Assembly (NCBI RefSeq): GCF_004570845.1
Contig: NZ_SPQZ01000003.1
Location: forward strand, 434,001-498,000
Reading direction: 5' to 3'
From: Orlajensenia leifsoniae
Lineage (GTDB): Bacteria > Actinomycetota > Actinomycetes > Actinomycetales > Microbacteriaceae
DNA: 64,000 bases
Of this stretch, positions 8,269-16,447 are shown in pieces. The position numbers and the translations under genes were made by a program. The notes below the pieces were generated by a model that saw only the letters and a list, made by a program, of their open reading frames with translations, was not told where the DNA came from and did not search any database. Position 1 is the stretch's first letter; each line of letters begins with the position of its first letter.

Positions 8269-9582
8269 GTGTCAGTCCCCCCTCTGTCGGCCGAGCAGGC
8301 CGCGGTCTTCCAGGCCATCGAGGCCACCCGCGACCACGTCTTCGTCACCGGTCGCGCGGGCACGGGCAAGTCGACTCTGCTCAATCACCTGAACTGGCAC
8401 ACCGAGAAGCAGATCGTCATCGCCGCCCCCACCGGCGTGGCTGCTCTCAACGTCGGCGGCCAGACGATCCACTCCTTGTTCAGACTGCCGATCGGGCTCA
8501 TCGCCGACCATGACATCGACCAGAACGACGCGACCCGCAAACTGCTGAACACCATCGACACCCTCGTGATCGACGAGGTGAGCATGGTGAGCGCCGACCT
8601 GATCGACGCCATGGACCGCAGCCTCCGTCAGGCCCGCAAGAAGCCGTTCACCGCGTTCGGAGGGGTGCAGGTCGTGCTGTTCGGCGACCCGTACCAGTTG
8701 GCTCCGGTGCCGGGGGATGCCGACGAGCGCGCCTACTTCACCGACCACTACCGCTCCATGTGGTTCTTCGACGCGAAGGTGTGGCAGGAGGCCGACCTGC
8801 GCATCTTCGAGCTCGGGCAGATCCACCGTCAGAACGACGCCGAGTTCAGGCACATGCTGAACGCCGTGCGGCACGGCCAGGTCACCGCCGAGGTCGGTGG
8901 GCGCCTCAACTACATGGGAGCACGCAGGCCGCTGCCCGAGGAGGGGGCCATCACCCTCGCGACGCGCAACGATGCCGTCAACCGCATCAACGCGTCAGCC
9001 CTGGCTCGTCTGACGGGGAAGTCGCAGGCGAACGAGGCCGACATCTCGGGGGACTTCGCCGGACGCGCGTACCCGGCAGACCTCAAACTCGAGCTCAAGG
9101 TGGGCGCCCAGGTCATGTTCCTGCGCAACGACTCGGCGATCGACGGCGGGCCGCGCTGGGTGAACGGCACGATCGGGGTGGTGACGGGCATCACCGACAC
9201 CGTGCAGGTCGAGGTCGACGGCGAGGTGCACCACGTGGAGCCGGCGACGTGGGAGAAGTTCAAGTACACCTACAACGCCGCCACGAAGAAGCTGTCGAAG
9301 GACATCGTCGCCGAGTTCACGCAGTTCCCGTTGCGTTTGGCGTGGGCCGTCACCATCCACAAGTCGCAGGGCGCGAGCTATGACACCGCCATCGTCGATC
9401 TCGGTCCGCGGGCGTTCAGCCCCGGCCAGACCTACGTGGCCCTCAGTCGGCTGACGCGCCTCGAGGGGCTCTACCTCACGCGTCCGCTGCGGCCCAGCGA
9501 CATCATCGTCGACGACGACGTGCGGCGCTTCATGGACTCGGCGGCGCAGATCCCGGCGATCGAGGCCGACGCCGCTCTCTGA
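8269..9582 (+). CDS. PIF1/RecD-like superfamily 1 DNA helicase
   Basis: A 437-residue ATP-dependent helicase of the PIF1/RecD2 type. Walker A is GRAGTGKST (28-36), motif Ia is APTGVAA (about 53-59), and Walker B is VIDEVSM (100-106). Motif III is GDPYQLAPV, where the Gln is the sensor residue. An OB/SH3-like insert follows (about 275-330), and the UvrD-C2 motifs are AWAVTIHKSQG and YVALSRL near the C-terminus. Enzymes of this kind unwind DNA 5'-to-3' and act in replication or repair. The GTG start is preceded by GAAAGG at a spacing of 5. It is a single gene, not part of a mobile element. Confidence 0.9.
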   Translation: MSVPPLSAEQAAVFQAIEATRDHVFVTGRAGTGKSTLLNHLNWHTEKQIVIAAPTGVAALNVGGQTIHSLFRLPIGLIADHDIDQNDATRKLLNTIDTLVIDEVSMVSADLIDAMDRSLRQARKKPFTAFGGVQVVLFGDPYQLAPVPGDADERAYFTDHYRSMWFFDAKVWQEADLRIFELGQIHRQNDAEFRHMLNAVRHGQVTAEVGGRLNYMGARRPLPEEGAITLATRNDAVNRINASALARLTGKSQANEADISGDFAGRAYPADLKLELKVGAQVMFLRNDSAIDGGPRWVNGTIGVVTGITDTVQVEVDGEVHHVEPATWEKFKYTYNAATKKLSKDIVAEFTQFPLRLAWAVTIHKSQGASYDTAIVDLGPRAFSPGQTYVALSRLTRLEGLYLTRPLRPSDIIVDDDVRRFMDSAAQIPAIEADAAL

Positions 9583-9609
9583 GCACCGGCGTCGAGTCCG
9601 CGCCTGCTT

Positions 9610-10317
9610 TCAGTGCTCGTGCCCCGGCACGACGAGCTCGACGCCGTGCTCACCGTGCGGGTGGGCGTACTGCCCGGCCTCGGTGGCCGCGAGGGCAGGG
9701 GTCGCGATGGCCGACACGAGAGCGGCACTCGCCGCGAATGCGCCGACGAAGCGCCAACCGCTGCCGCCCGCGCCAGGTGCAGCAGGCGAGGTCTGTGCAG
9801 TGGACGACGCAGAACCGGCTGATGCGGTTACGGCGGAGGCGGCATCCGCCCGCCGCAGCGATCGTGCGCAGATGATCGCGACCGACAGGGTGAACACCGT
9901 CGCAGCCCCCAGAGGAAGAAGGGGGACGGATGCCGCGGGCTCGGCGGCTCCGACGGCCGTGAGCGAGAACGCCACGGCCACCCAGAGCGCCGACGATGCC
10001 GACGACACGACGAGTGCGAGTCGCACCAGAACGGGCTGCCCGGCGCGCAGCACGGCGACGCCCCAGACGACCTCGGCGATGCCGATCACGGCGAGCAGCA
10101 CCGCGAGGACCGCGGGGGCGCTCGCCGCGACGGCGAGGTGGATGAGACCCGCGCCCAGGGCCGCGAGCGGTGGCCAGGCCCGCCCCACCGACGACGCCGA
10201 CGGGAACGGCGACGTCGTCAGTGGGACGGCGGCCTGGGTCGTCGCGGCCGACTCGGTCGGTGCGGCCGGGGGGACCTGGCCGATCGAGGGGCGCGGGCGG
10301 CTCATCCGAGCGCTCAT
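9610..10317 (-). CDS. Integral membrane protein with His-rich tail, function unknown
   Basis: A 235-residue protein with a Ser/Pro/Ala-rich N-terminus and four hydrophobic segments between about 45 and 145. A Ser/Ala-rich linker follows, then another hydrophobic segment (about 190-212, FVGAFAASAALVSAIATPAL) and a tail HPHGEHGVELVVPGHEH. The five His residues in the last 20 could bind metal; this is inference. It starts 5 nt after the stop of the DUF4383 gene, so the two form an operon. A second in-frame ATG at codon 5 could also be the start. Confidence 0.75.
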   Translation of the reverse strand: MSARMSRPRPSIGQVPPAAPTESAATTQAAVPLTTSPFPSASSVGRAWPPLAALGAGLIHLAVAASAPAVLAVLLAVIGIAEVVWGVAVLRAGQPVLVRLALVVSSASSALWVAVAFSLTAVGAAEPAASVPLLPLGAATVFTLSVAIICARSLRRADAASAVTASAGSASSTAQTSPAAPGAGGSGWRFVGAFAASAALVSAIATPALAATEAGQYAHPHGEHGVELVVPGHEH

Positions 10318-10322
10318 GGCAG

Positions 10323-10736
10323 TTACGCCACAGCCGCGTTCGAGCGAACGCCGCGCTCGGCTCCCAGACCGACGCCGAGCAGCAGGATCGCGCTGGCGAG
10401 GTGCAGGAAGTGGTCAGGCGTGTTCAGCGCCAGGATGTTGGCCGACGTGCCGGCCAGGAAGAAGCCGACGATGCCGAGCAGCAGGTAGGCGGCACCGATG
10501 ACGGTGTTGACGCCCTTCGCGGCCTTCACGCTCGACAGGCCGCCGATCAGCAGCACGGCGCCGATGAGCAGGTGGGCGATGTTGTGGAACGGGTTCACCT
10601 CGAAGATGCCGAGAAGGAGGCCGCCGCGGGTCGCCACGAAGTCGACTCCGCTGGTCACGAAGAAGCCGAGCACGCCCACGAGGAGGTAGACGGCGCCGAA
10701 GATGACGCCGACGATGCGGTTGGGTGAGGAATTCAT
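10323..10736 (-). CDS. DUF4383 family four-helix membrane protein
   Basis: A 137-residue protein with four hydrophobic helices and the family hallmarks: PNRIVGVIFGAVYLLVGVLG at the start, then 'NPFHNIAHLLIGAVLL' and 'DHFLHLASAILLLGVG'. These two segments each place His residues at the start of a helix. The length fits the DUF4383 family of actinobacterial membrane proteins of unknown role. The ATG at 10736 is preceded by GGAGGCGAAAGCC, a good ribosome binding site, so the longer in-frame extension is not used. It heads a two-gene operon with the His-tailed membrane protein. Confidence 0.88.
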   Translation of the reverse strand: MNSSPNRIVGVIFGAVYLLVGVLGFFVTSGVDFVATRGGLLLGIFEVNPFHNIAHLLIGAVLLIGGLSSVKAAKGVNTVIGAAYLLLGIVGFFLAGTSANILALNTPDHFLHLASAILLLGVGLGAERGVRSNAAVA

Positions 10737-10844
10737 GGCTTTCGCCTCCAGATTCTTGTCGGCGCGGCATCCGCCACGCAGATCGTGCGTGACTTCTGTC
10801 GCGCTCAGAGGGTTCGCCGCGGACGCTGTCATCGGATTGGGAGA

Positions 10845-10859
10845 CGTTCGTTACGAACG
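10845..10859. promoter_or_regulatory. Inverted repeat CGTTCG-TTA-CGAACG in a divergent intergenic region
   Basis: This is a perfect 6-bp dyad with a 3-nt centre, midway between the divergent DUF4383 operon and the lipoprotein gene. It has the size of a regulator operator; the binding protein is unknown. Confidence 0.4.
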
Positions 10860-10887
10860 GCGGACGGGGCGCGCTCATGCGCGCGGT

Positions 10888-10893
10888 TAGGAT
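10888..10893 (+). promoter_or_regulatory. -10 box TAGGAT for the lipoprotein gene
   Basis: TAGGAT lies 29 nt before the GTG at 10923 and predicts a leader of about 23 nt that includes GAGGGGG. Confidence 0.5.
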
Positions 10894-10922
10894 CTAGTGA
10901 GCGGAACGCGAGGGGGATCGAC

Positions 10923-12206
10923 GTGACCGGCAGGACCAGAGTGCGCAGCTTCGCCAGTGCGGCGATCCTTGCTGTCGTCGCACTGGTCGTGACCGCCTGT
11001 TCGAGCACTGGAGCGGCCCGCGCAGCACTCCCCGAGCAGGTCGACACGCCGTTCAGCAAGAGTGTCGAGGAATCTCTCAGCGACGCTCTCAAGAAGGCGA
11101 TCGCGCTCTCCGATTCCACCGGTGGTGTCGCCGGCGTGTGGGCGCCGTGGGGCGGCCAGTGGCTCGCCGCCAGCGGCAAGCTCGGCCTCAAGGACAAGAC
11201 GCCGGTCACCACCGACACCCACTTCCGCATCGGCGACCTGACGCAGGGCATGACCTGCACCGTGCTGATGCGTCTCGTCGACGAGGGGGTCGTCACCCTC
11301 GACGACTTCGTCTCGCACGTCCTCCCGTCCATCCCGGGCACGGCGGGCATCACCCTCGGACAGCTCTGCCAGGGCACGTCGGGGATCGCCGACACGAGGG
11401 CGGCCCTCGGCGCGCAGTTCTCGAAGAACCCCGAACGCCCGTGGCCGCCCATCGAGATCGTCTCCAACGCTCTCGCCCTGCCGCGCACGGGCGCCCCCGG
11501 CGAGAAGTGGGCGCCATCCGACGGCGGCTACATGCTGCTCGGTCTCGCCCTCGAGGCGGCCACCGGCCGCAGCTGGAGCGACCTCGAGCAGGAGTACCTG
11601 CTCGACCCCCTCGGCCTCGACGAGACGACCATTCCGGGCGACTCGACCGTCGAGGTTCCCGGTGAGCATCCCACGGGTTACGTCACTCCCATCGTCAACG
11701 GCGCGCCCAAGTGCGACGCCATCCGCGCCGTCGCGCCGCTCTCGCCGTCGATGGCCGGCACCTCGGGCGGCGCCGTCTCGACAGTGCCCGAACTCAAGGT
11801 CCTCGTGCAGTCGCTGGCGGCGGGCACGACTCTCACCGAGAAGACCCACAAGCTCCAATGGCAGACCGTTCCGCTCGGAGGCGACGCGCCCCAGTGGGAG
11901 CAGCAGGGCTATGGCGGCACGCAGATCGGACCGTTGCGCGGTGGATCGGGCAACCTCGGCGGTTATATCAGCGCCGCGTACTCCGATCCGGCCAGCGGCC
12001 TCACCGTCGTCGTCATGCTCAACAACGCCACGGCAGGCAAGACGTTCGCCCAGAACTTCGCCCTGCAGTTGGCTTCTCTCGGTGCCAGAACCGACCCAGC
12101 GGCCGAGTCGAGCCTCGACAAGCCGGTGATCGAGCTCCCGTGGTCGGCCGAGCAGATGGCCGACAAGTTGAAGGCCGCCGCGGTCTGCCCGCCGAAGGGC
12201 GACTGA
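10923..12206 (+). CDS. Beta-lactamase-like (class C/esterase fold) lipoprotein with degenerate active site
   Basis: A 427-residue exported lipoprotein. The signal peptide ends in the lipobox VTAC (acylated Cys26). The body has the serine beta-lactamase/D-alanyl-D-alanine carboxypeptidase fold (HFRIG..., VTLDDFVSHVLPSIPG, GYMLLGLALEAATG, GTSGGAVSTVPEL). The catalytic SxxK that should follow FRIG is DLTQ (105-108), so both the nucleophile Ser and the Lys are lost. The YxN region reads WAPSDGG, and the HxG/KTG region reads LRGGSGN. It is therefore probably a non-catalytic binding protein at the outer face of the membrane, perhaps recognising peptidoglycan peptides. The GTG start follows GAGGGGG. 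Confidence 0.85.
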   Translation: MTGRTRVRSFASAAILAVVALVVTACSSTGAARAALPEQVDTPFSKSVEESLSDALKKAIALSDSTGGVAGVWAPWGGQWLAASGKLGLKDKTPVTTDTHFRIGDLTQGMTCTVLMRLVDEGVVTLDDFVSHVLPSIPGTAGITLGQLCQGTSGIADTRAALGAQFSKNPERPWPPIEIVSNALALPRTGAPGEKWAPSDGGYMLLGLALEAATGRSWSDLEQEYLLDPLGLDETTIPGDSTVEVPGEHPTGYVTPIVNGAPKCDAIRAVAPLSPSMAGTSGGAVSTVPELKVLVQSLAAGTTLTEKTHKLQWQTVPLGGDAPQWEQQGYGGTQIGPLRGGSGNLGGYISAAYSDPASGLTVVVMLNNATAGKTFAQNFALQLASLGARTDPAAESSLDKPVIELPWSAEQMADKLKAAAVCPPKGD

Positions 12207-12259
12207 CCGGATCCACTCGAAGCGGCCCGACTGTCTGCAGATGCTGCGAGCATGGGCGG

Positions 12260-14377
12260 GTGACCGAATCGACGAAGGATGCCGCCCTCTCCGTTCTCCG
12301 CCGACTGGTCGGCAACGACGAGGCGGAGTTCCACGACGGCCAGTTCGAGGCCATCGAGACCCTCGTCGACTCCCGCCGACGCGCCCTCGTGGTGCAGCGC
12401 ACGGGGTGGGGCAAGTCGGCCGTCTACTTCGTCGCCACCCTGCTACTGCGGCAGCGCGGAGCCGGCCCCACCATCCTGGTCTCCCCGCTGCTCGCGCTCA
12501 TGCGCGACCAGATCTCGGCGGCCGCCCGCGCCGGTGTGCGCGCCGTCGCCATCAACTCCACGAACGCCCACGAATGGGACGAGGTGCTCGCCCAGCTGGC
12601 CGCCGACGAGGTCGACGTGCTCCTGGTCTCGCCCGAGCGGCTGAACAACCCGTCCTTCCGTGAGCAGCAACTGCCTGCCCTCGTGCAGCGCGTCGGACTG
12701 CTCGTCGTCGACGAGGCGCACTGCATCAGCGACTGGGGGCACGACTTCCGCCCGGACTACAGGCGCCTGCGAGACCTGATCGCCCGGATGCCGGCATCCG
12801 TTCCCGTGCTCGCCACCACGGCCACGGCCAACAGTCGGGTCGTCGCAGACGTGGCCGAACAGCTCGGCGCCGGTGCCGACGGTACGGCCGTCGACGTCGT
12901 GACGATCCGCGGTCCGCTCGCCCGGGCATCGCTCCGCCTCGGCGTGCTGCGCCTGCCCGACGCCCAGGCGCGGCTGGCCTGGCTGCTCAGCCACCTGGGC
13001 GAGCTTCCGGCATCCGGCATCATCTACACGCTCACCGTCGCCGCCGCCGAAGACACCGCCAGGCTGCTGCGGCAGGCCGGCCACAACGTGCGCGCCTACA
13101 CCGGCCAGACCGACCCGGGCGAGCGCGAGGAGTCGGAGGGCATGCTCAAGCGCAACGAGGTGAAGGCCCTCATCGCCACGAGTGCCCTCGGCATGGGCTT
13201 CGACAAGCCCGACCTCGGGTTCGTACTGCACCTGGGGGCACCCTCATCGCCCGTGGCCTACTACCAGCAGGTCGGCCGCGCCGGCCGCGCCACGGACAAC
13301 GCCGATGTGCTGCTGCTGCCGGGCCGCGAGGATCCCGACATCTGGCACTACTTCGCCACGGCGTCGATGCCCAACCAGATCCGTGCCGAGCGGGTGATCG
13401 CGGAGCTGGCCGCCTCGTCGACGCCGACGTCTACCCCGGCGCTGGAGGCCCTCGTCGACATCCGTCGCACCCCGCTCGAACTGCTGCTCAAGGTGCTCGA
13501 CGTCGACGGTGCGGTCAAGCGCGTGCAGGGCGGCTGGATCGCCACGGGGCAGCCGTGGACCTATGACGCCGAGCGCTACACCCGCATCGCCGCGGAACGC
13601 ACGGCCGAACAGCAGCACATGCTCGAGTACGAGACGACCGATGGATGCCGCATGGAGTTCCTGCAGCGCGCCCTCGACGACGAGACCGCGGCTCCCTGCG
13701 GCCGCTGCGACAACTGCGCCGGCGTCTGGTATCCGAAGGATCTCGCCGACGGGGCGGCCGCGACGGCCTCATCTGCTCTCGACCGCGTCGGCGTTCCCAT
13801 CGATCCGCGGGCGCAGTGGCCGACGGGGGCCGACAAGCTCGGCGTGCCCGTGAAGGGACGCATCGCCGTCGACGAACGGATGCTGGAGGGCCGCGCGCTC
13901 GCCCGGCTCACCGACCTCGGGTGGGGCGGAACCCTGCGCACCGTCTTCGCGGCTGGTGCCCCGGATGCTGCGGTCTCCCCGGCCCTGCTCGACGCCTGCG
14001 TGCGGGTGCTCGCGGAGTGGGGCTGGGAGACGCGACCCGTCGGCGTGGTGGCGATGCCGTCGCGGCGGCATCCGCTGCTCGTCGACTCGCTCGCCCGAGG
14101 GCTCGCTGCCGTCGGGCGCCTGCCGTACCTCGGCTCGCTCGGCACGCGCAACGGCGGCCCGACCGGCGAGCCCGGCGGCAACAGCGTCTATCGGCTCGGG
14201 GGCCTGTGGGACCGCTTCGACACCTCGACCCTCGACCTGGCGACTGCGGCATCGGGACCGGTGCTGCTGGTCGACGACCTCGTCGACAGCCGCTGGACCC
14301 TCACCGTGGCGGCCCGGGAGCTGCGGCGGGCGGGCGTGCCTGCCGTGCTCCCGTTCGCGCTGGCTCTGCGGGGGTGA
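12260..14377 (+). CDS. recQ: RecQ-family DNA helicase with C-terminal phosphoribosyltransferase-like domain
   Basis: A 705-residue protein. RecQ motifs: Walker A RTGWGKS (47-53), DEAH box with the RecQ signature DEAHCISDWGHDFR (about 153-166), the 'TTATAN' motif III, the QQVGRAGR motif VI, and a zinc-binding set ending CGRCDNC. Beyond about residue 540 it departs from classic RecQ: there is no HRDC domain. Instead it has a type I phosphoribosyltransferase-like region with VLLVDDLVDSRWTLT near the end, which is the PRPP-loop pattern. This layout occurs in actinobacterial RecQ homologues. It should unwind DNA 3'-to-5' in recombination and repair; the role of the tail is unknown. The GTG start gives a normal RecQ N-terminus, and the ribosome binding site is weak. 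Confidence 0.9.
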   Translation: MTESTKDAALSVLRRLVGNDEAEFHDGQFEAIETLVDSRRRALVVQRTGWGKSAVYFVATLLLRQRGAGPTILVSPLLALMRDQISAAARAGVRAVAINSTNAHEWDEVLAQLAADEVDVLLVSPERLNNPSFREQQLPALVQRVGLLVVDEAHCISDWGHDFRPDYRRLRDLIARMPASVPVLATTATANSRVVADVAEQLGAGADGTAVDVVTIRGPLARASLRLGVLRLPDAQARLAWLLSHLGELPASGIIYTLTVAAAEDTARLLRQAGHNVRAYTGQTDPGEREESEGMLKRNEVKALIATSALGMGFDKPDLGFVLHLGAPSSPVAYYQQVGRAGRATDNADVLLLPGREDPDIWHYFATASMPNQIRAERVIAELAASSTPTSTPALEALVDIRRTPLELLLKVLDVDGAVKRVQGGWIATGQPWTYDAERYTRIAAERTAEQQHMLEYETTDGCRMEFLQRALDDETAAPCGRCDNCAGVWYPKDLADGAAATASSALDRVGVPIDPRAQWPTGADKLGVPVKGRIAVDERMLEGRALARLTDLGWGGTLRTVFAAGAPDAAVSPALLDACVRVLAEWGWETRPVGVVAMPSRRHPLLVDSLARGLAAVGRLPYLGSLGTRNGGPTGEPGGNSVYRLGGLWDRFDTSTLDLATAASGPVLLVDDLVDSRWTLTVAARELRRAGVPAVLPFALALRG

Positions 14378-14464
14378 CGCCGGCCTGCTGCGCCGTGCAT
14401 GGCACGCACCCCCACAACGAGCCGGTTCGCCGTGGCGACGGGCGTTTCCCCAGCTGTCGCTTGA

Positions 14465-14470
14465 TAGCGT
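14465..14470 (+). promoter_or_regulatory. -10 box TAGCGT for the HNH nuclease gene
   Basis: TAGCGT lies 53 nt before the nuclease ATG. A short ORF starts about 20 nt downstream of the box. Confidence 0.4.
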
Positions 14471-14490
14471 CTCGGGGGCGATCCGCCCGC

Positions 14491-14526
14491 ATGACGACTC
14501 CCAGCTTGCCGAGGCCCTGTAGATGA
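14491..14526 (+). CDS. Possible 11-residue leader peptide
   Basis: ATG ACG ACT CCC ... AGA TGA encodes MTTPSLPRPCR. Its stop overlaps the start of the nuclease gene in an ATGA arrangement (14523-14526). A run of G at 14474-14478 could serve as a ribosome binding site. It may couple translation of the nuclease. It is short enough to be chance. Confidence 0.3.
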   Translation: MTTPSLPRPCR

Positions 14527-15407
14527 CTCCCCCGCTCGCGCGGCCCCGCGCGACACGAGCCCGCTTCGCTGCGATCGCCTCGGTGATAGCCGCCTGCGTG
14601 ATCGCCCTCGTCAGTGTCGGCCTGGGCGGCGGCCCTGGAGTGGGACCCTCGGCCGGCGCCGGAGCGAGCACGACGGATGCAGCCCAGTCGGCGACCGCGA
14701 GTCCGTCCGCACCGGCGACGGCGACCCCGGCACCGAGCGCCACGCTCACGCCGACCGCCACGCCGGCGCCCGCTGCCACGCCGACCCCGACCGTCACGCC
14801 CACACCGGCGCCGGCCCCTTCCGGCACCGCGCTGGCTGCGCTCGAGACCCTGCCGATCAAGGGGCGTGCCCCCAAGACCGGCTACGACAGGGACGGCGGA
14901 TTCGGCTCCGCCTGGAAGGACGCCGATCACAACGGCTGCGACACCCGGAACGACGTTCTCGCCCGAGACCTCACCGAGATCGCGAAGTCGGGGCCCTGCA
15001 GGGTCATGACGGGCAGGCTGGTCTCGCCGTACACGGGCGCGACCATCGACTTCGTGCGCGGCCAGGACACGAGCGCGCTCGTGCAGATCGACCATCTCGT
15101 GGCCCTGTCGAACGCGTGGCAGACCGGGGCCCAGCAGTTGACGCAGGCGCAGCGCGAGGCGTTGGCGAACGATCCGCTCAACCTGATGGCCGTCGATGGC
15201 CGCTCGAACATGCAGAAGGGCGACGGCGACGCCGCCACCTGGCTGCCGGCGCAGAAGTCCATCCGCTGCAGCTACGTCGCCCGTCAGGTCTCGGTCAAGT
15301 CGATCTACGGTCTGTGGGTCACGCAGGCCGAGCACGACGCGATCGAGCGCATCCTCGACACCTGCCCGGGGCAGCAGGCGTATCCGGCGATTCTTCCTGG
15401 TCGCTGA
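14523..15407 (+). CDS. Secreted HNH nuclease (DUF1524/GmrSD-like)
   Basis: A 294-residue protein. An N-terminal hydrophobic helix (about 14-38) serves as signal or anchor. A low-complexity Thr/Pro/Ala linker (about 50-105, ATPTPT repeats) leads to the nuclease domain (about 110-290). The nuclease motifs are QIDHLVALSNAWQTGA (HNH His within IDH), the downstream NDPLNLMAVDGRSNMQKGD (Asn and Lys of the beta-beta-alpha metal site), and 'GCDTRNDVL'. Cys pairs fit an exported enzyme. Such proteins are common in actinobacteria and probably cleave extracellular DNA or RNA for nutrition or competition. The stop codon lies in the first bases of repeat copy B. Confidence 0.9.
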   Translation: MTPPLARPRATRARFAAIASVIAACVIALVSVGLGGGPGVGPSAGAGASTTDAAQSATASPSAPATATPAPSATLTPTATPAPAATPTPTVTPTPAPAPSGTALAALETLPIKGRAPKTGYDRDGGFGSAWKDADHNGCDTRNDVLARDLTEIAKSGPCRVMTGRLVSPYTGATIDFVRGQDTSALVQIDHLVALSNAWQTGAQQLTQAQREALANDPLNLMAVDGRSNMQKGDGDAATWLPAQKSIRCSYVARQVSVKSIYGLWVTQAEHDAIERILDTCPGQQAYPAILPGR

Positions 15408-15492
15408 GGCCCGGGCGCAGCCCGCGGTCGCGGTGTGCCGGCCGGACGCGCTTCGGCTACGGGCCGTCGCTGCGCTCGGCCCTCAGCGAGCG
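15401..15492. repeat. Dispersed intergenic element, copy B
   Basis: The left end TCGCTGAGGCCC contains the TGA stop of the HNH gene. The right end GGCCCTCAGCGAGCG (15478-15492) is the conserved arm. The right half is also translated as the C-terminal tail of the minus-strand Fe-S protein. Confidence 0.7.
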
Positions 15493-16431
15493 TGATGAAC
15501 CTCGAGCGGGAATCGCCGCAGGCCCCGTCAGGCCGGCCAACTCGTACTGGCGCACCCGCAGTTGCCGGGTGGCCGAGCAGGTCGAGAGCAGGGGATCGGA
15601 TGCCGACTCCGCGAGCTCGACGGTGACGGGACCCGCATCCGTTCCCAAAGACACGGTCCAGCCCGAGCCTCCTTCGGGCGTCGTCGTCTCGCGCTCGCTC
15701 AGTGGCGGGTAGGCCTCGATGCCCTCGTCACCCAGAGCAAGTCGCGCGTAGTGCTGTGCGGCCTGCACGGGATGCGACAGGGAACTGCGGCCGCGGTAGT
15801 GCTCCTCGACGACGCGGCCGTCGAGGTAGGCCTCGGCGATGCGCACCGCGTCCCCGTCGTCTGCGTTGCCGTAGTAAAGCCCGTGGGGCAGCATCACGAG
15901 GGTTCCGGCGAAGCGGTCGCCGCCCAGGTGAGAGCACTCCCAGGTCTCCTCCGGGAAGGCTGCAGCGAGTGTCGTCACGACCTGGCGACCGCGCACCGCA
16001 CAGCACTGGTCGTGGCGCGCGTGGGCGCAGACGGCGAAGATCGGGCGATCGGATGCCTCACCCGTCGAGCCGTCGAGCGGAACGTCGAGCAGCTCCTCCG
16101 GGTTGTCGACCGAACCCCAGCGCACGGACTCATGTCCCGGCCTGGAGTCGACGCTCGCCCACGACCACGAGGTCTGCTCGCGCCGGCGGCCGGTGCGGCG
16201 GATGGCGAGAGGGCGCATGCCCGCACCCTCGATGCGTTGGATGAGTGCCCGGCCGAGCGTCGTGTCGAAGGGCGGATCCAGGAACGCCCGCGATCCCCAC
16301 GGGCCCGAGATCTCGATGAGGAACCACTGCATGCCTCGCGAGCCCGTGCCGGTGAGGGGATCGCCGCGTTGCCTGGAGCGGTCACTGCACGGCTGCCAGC
16401 CGCCGTCGCCGAACGGGCCGTCCACGCTCAC
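15457..16431 (-). CDS. Sucrase/ferredoxin-like family protein (thioredoxin-like [2Fe-2S])
   Basis: A 324-residue protein of the Suc_Fer-like family. It has an early CSDRSRQRGDPLTGTG motif, the central cluster region FAVCAHARHDQCCAVRG, and WECSHLGGDRFAGTLVMLP with conserved Cys/His that bind a [2Fe-2S] cluster in related thioredoxin-fold ferredoxins. The substrate is unknown despite the family name. It follows the JmjC/cupin gene by 16 nt and is the third gene of that operon, so it may supply electrons to it; this is inference. A GTG at 16431 is chosen because it falls after the cupin stop; longer readings overlap that gene. The last residues (SLRAERSDGP) are encoded by repeat copy B and are probably not functional. 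Confidence 0.85.
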   Translation of the reverse strand: MSVDGPFGDGGWQPCSDRSRQRGDPLTGTGSRGMQWFLIEISGPWGSRAFLDPPFDTTLGRALIQRIEGAGMRPLAIRRTGRRREQTSWSWASVDSRPGHESVRWGSVDNPEELLDVPLDGSTGEASDRPIFAVCAHARHDQCCAVRGRQVVTTLAAAFPEETWECSHLGGDRFAGTLVMLPHGLYYGNADDGDAVRIAEAYLDGRVVEEHYRGRSSLSHPVQAAQHYARLALGDEGIEAYPPLSERETTTPEGGSGWTVSLGTDAGPVTVELAESASDPLLSTCSATRQLRVRQYELAGLTGPAAIPARGSSRSLRAERSDGP

Positions 16432-16447
16432 GAGGCCGGCCGGGTAG

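Noticed and set aside
8269-9582. PIF1-like helicase as part of a mobile element
   Set aside because: No transposase, integrase, flanking repeats or change in base composition.
14523-15407. HNH nuclease as a restriction or phage-defence system
   Set aside because: It has a signal/anchor helix and a Thr/Pro linker, so it acts outside the cell; there is no partner methylase or GmrS domain.
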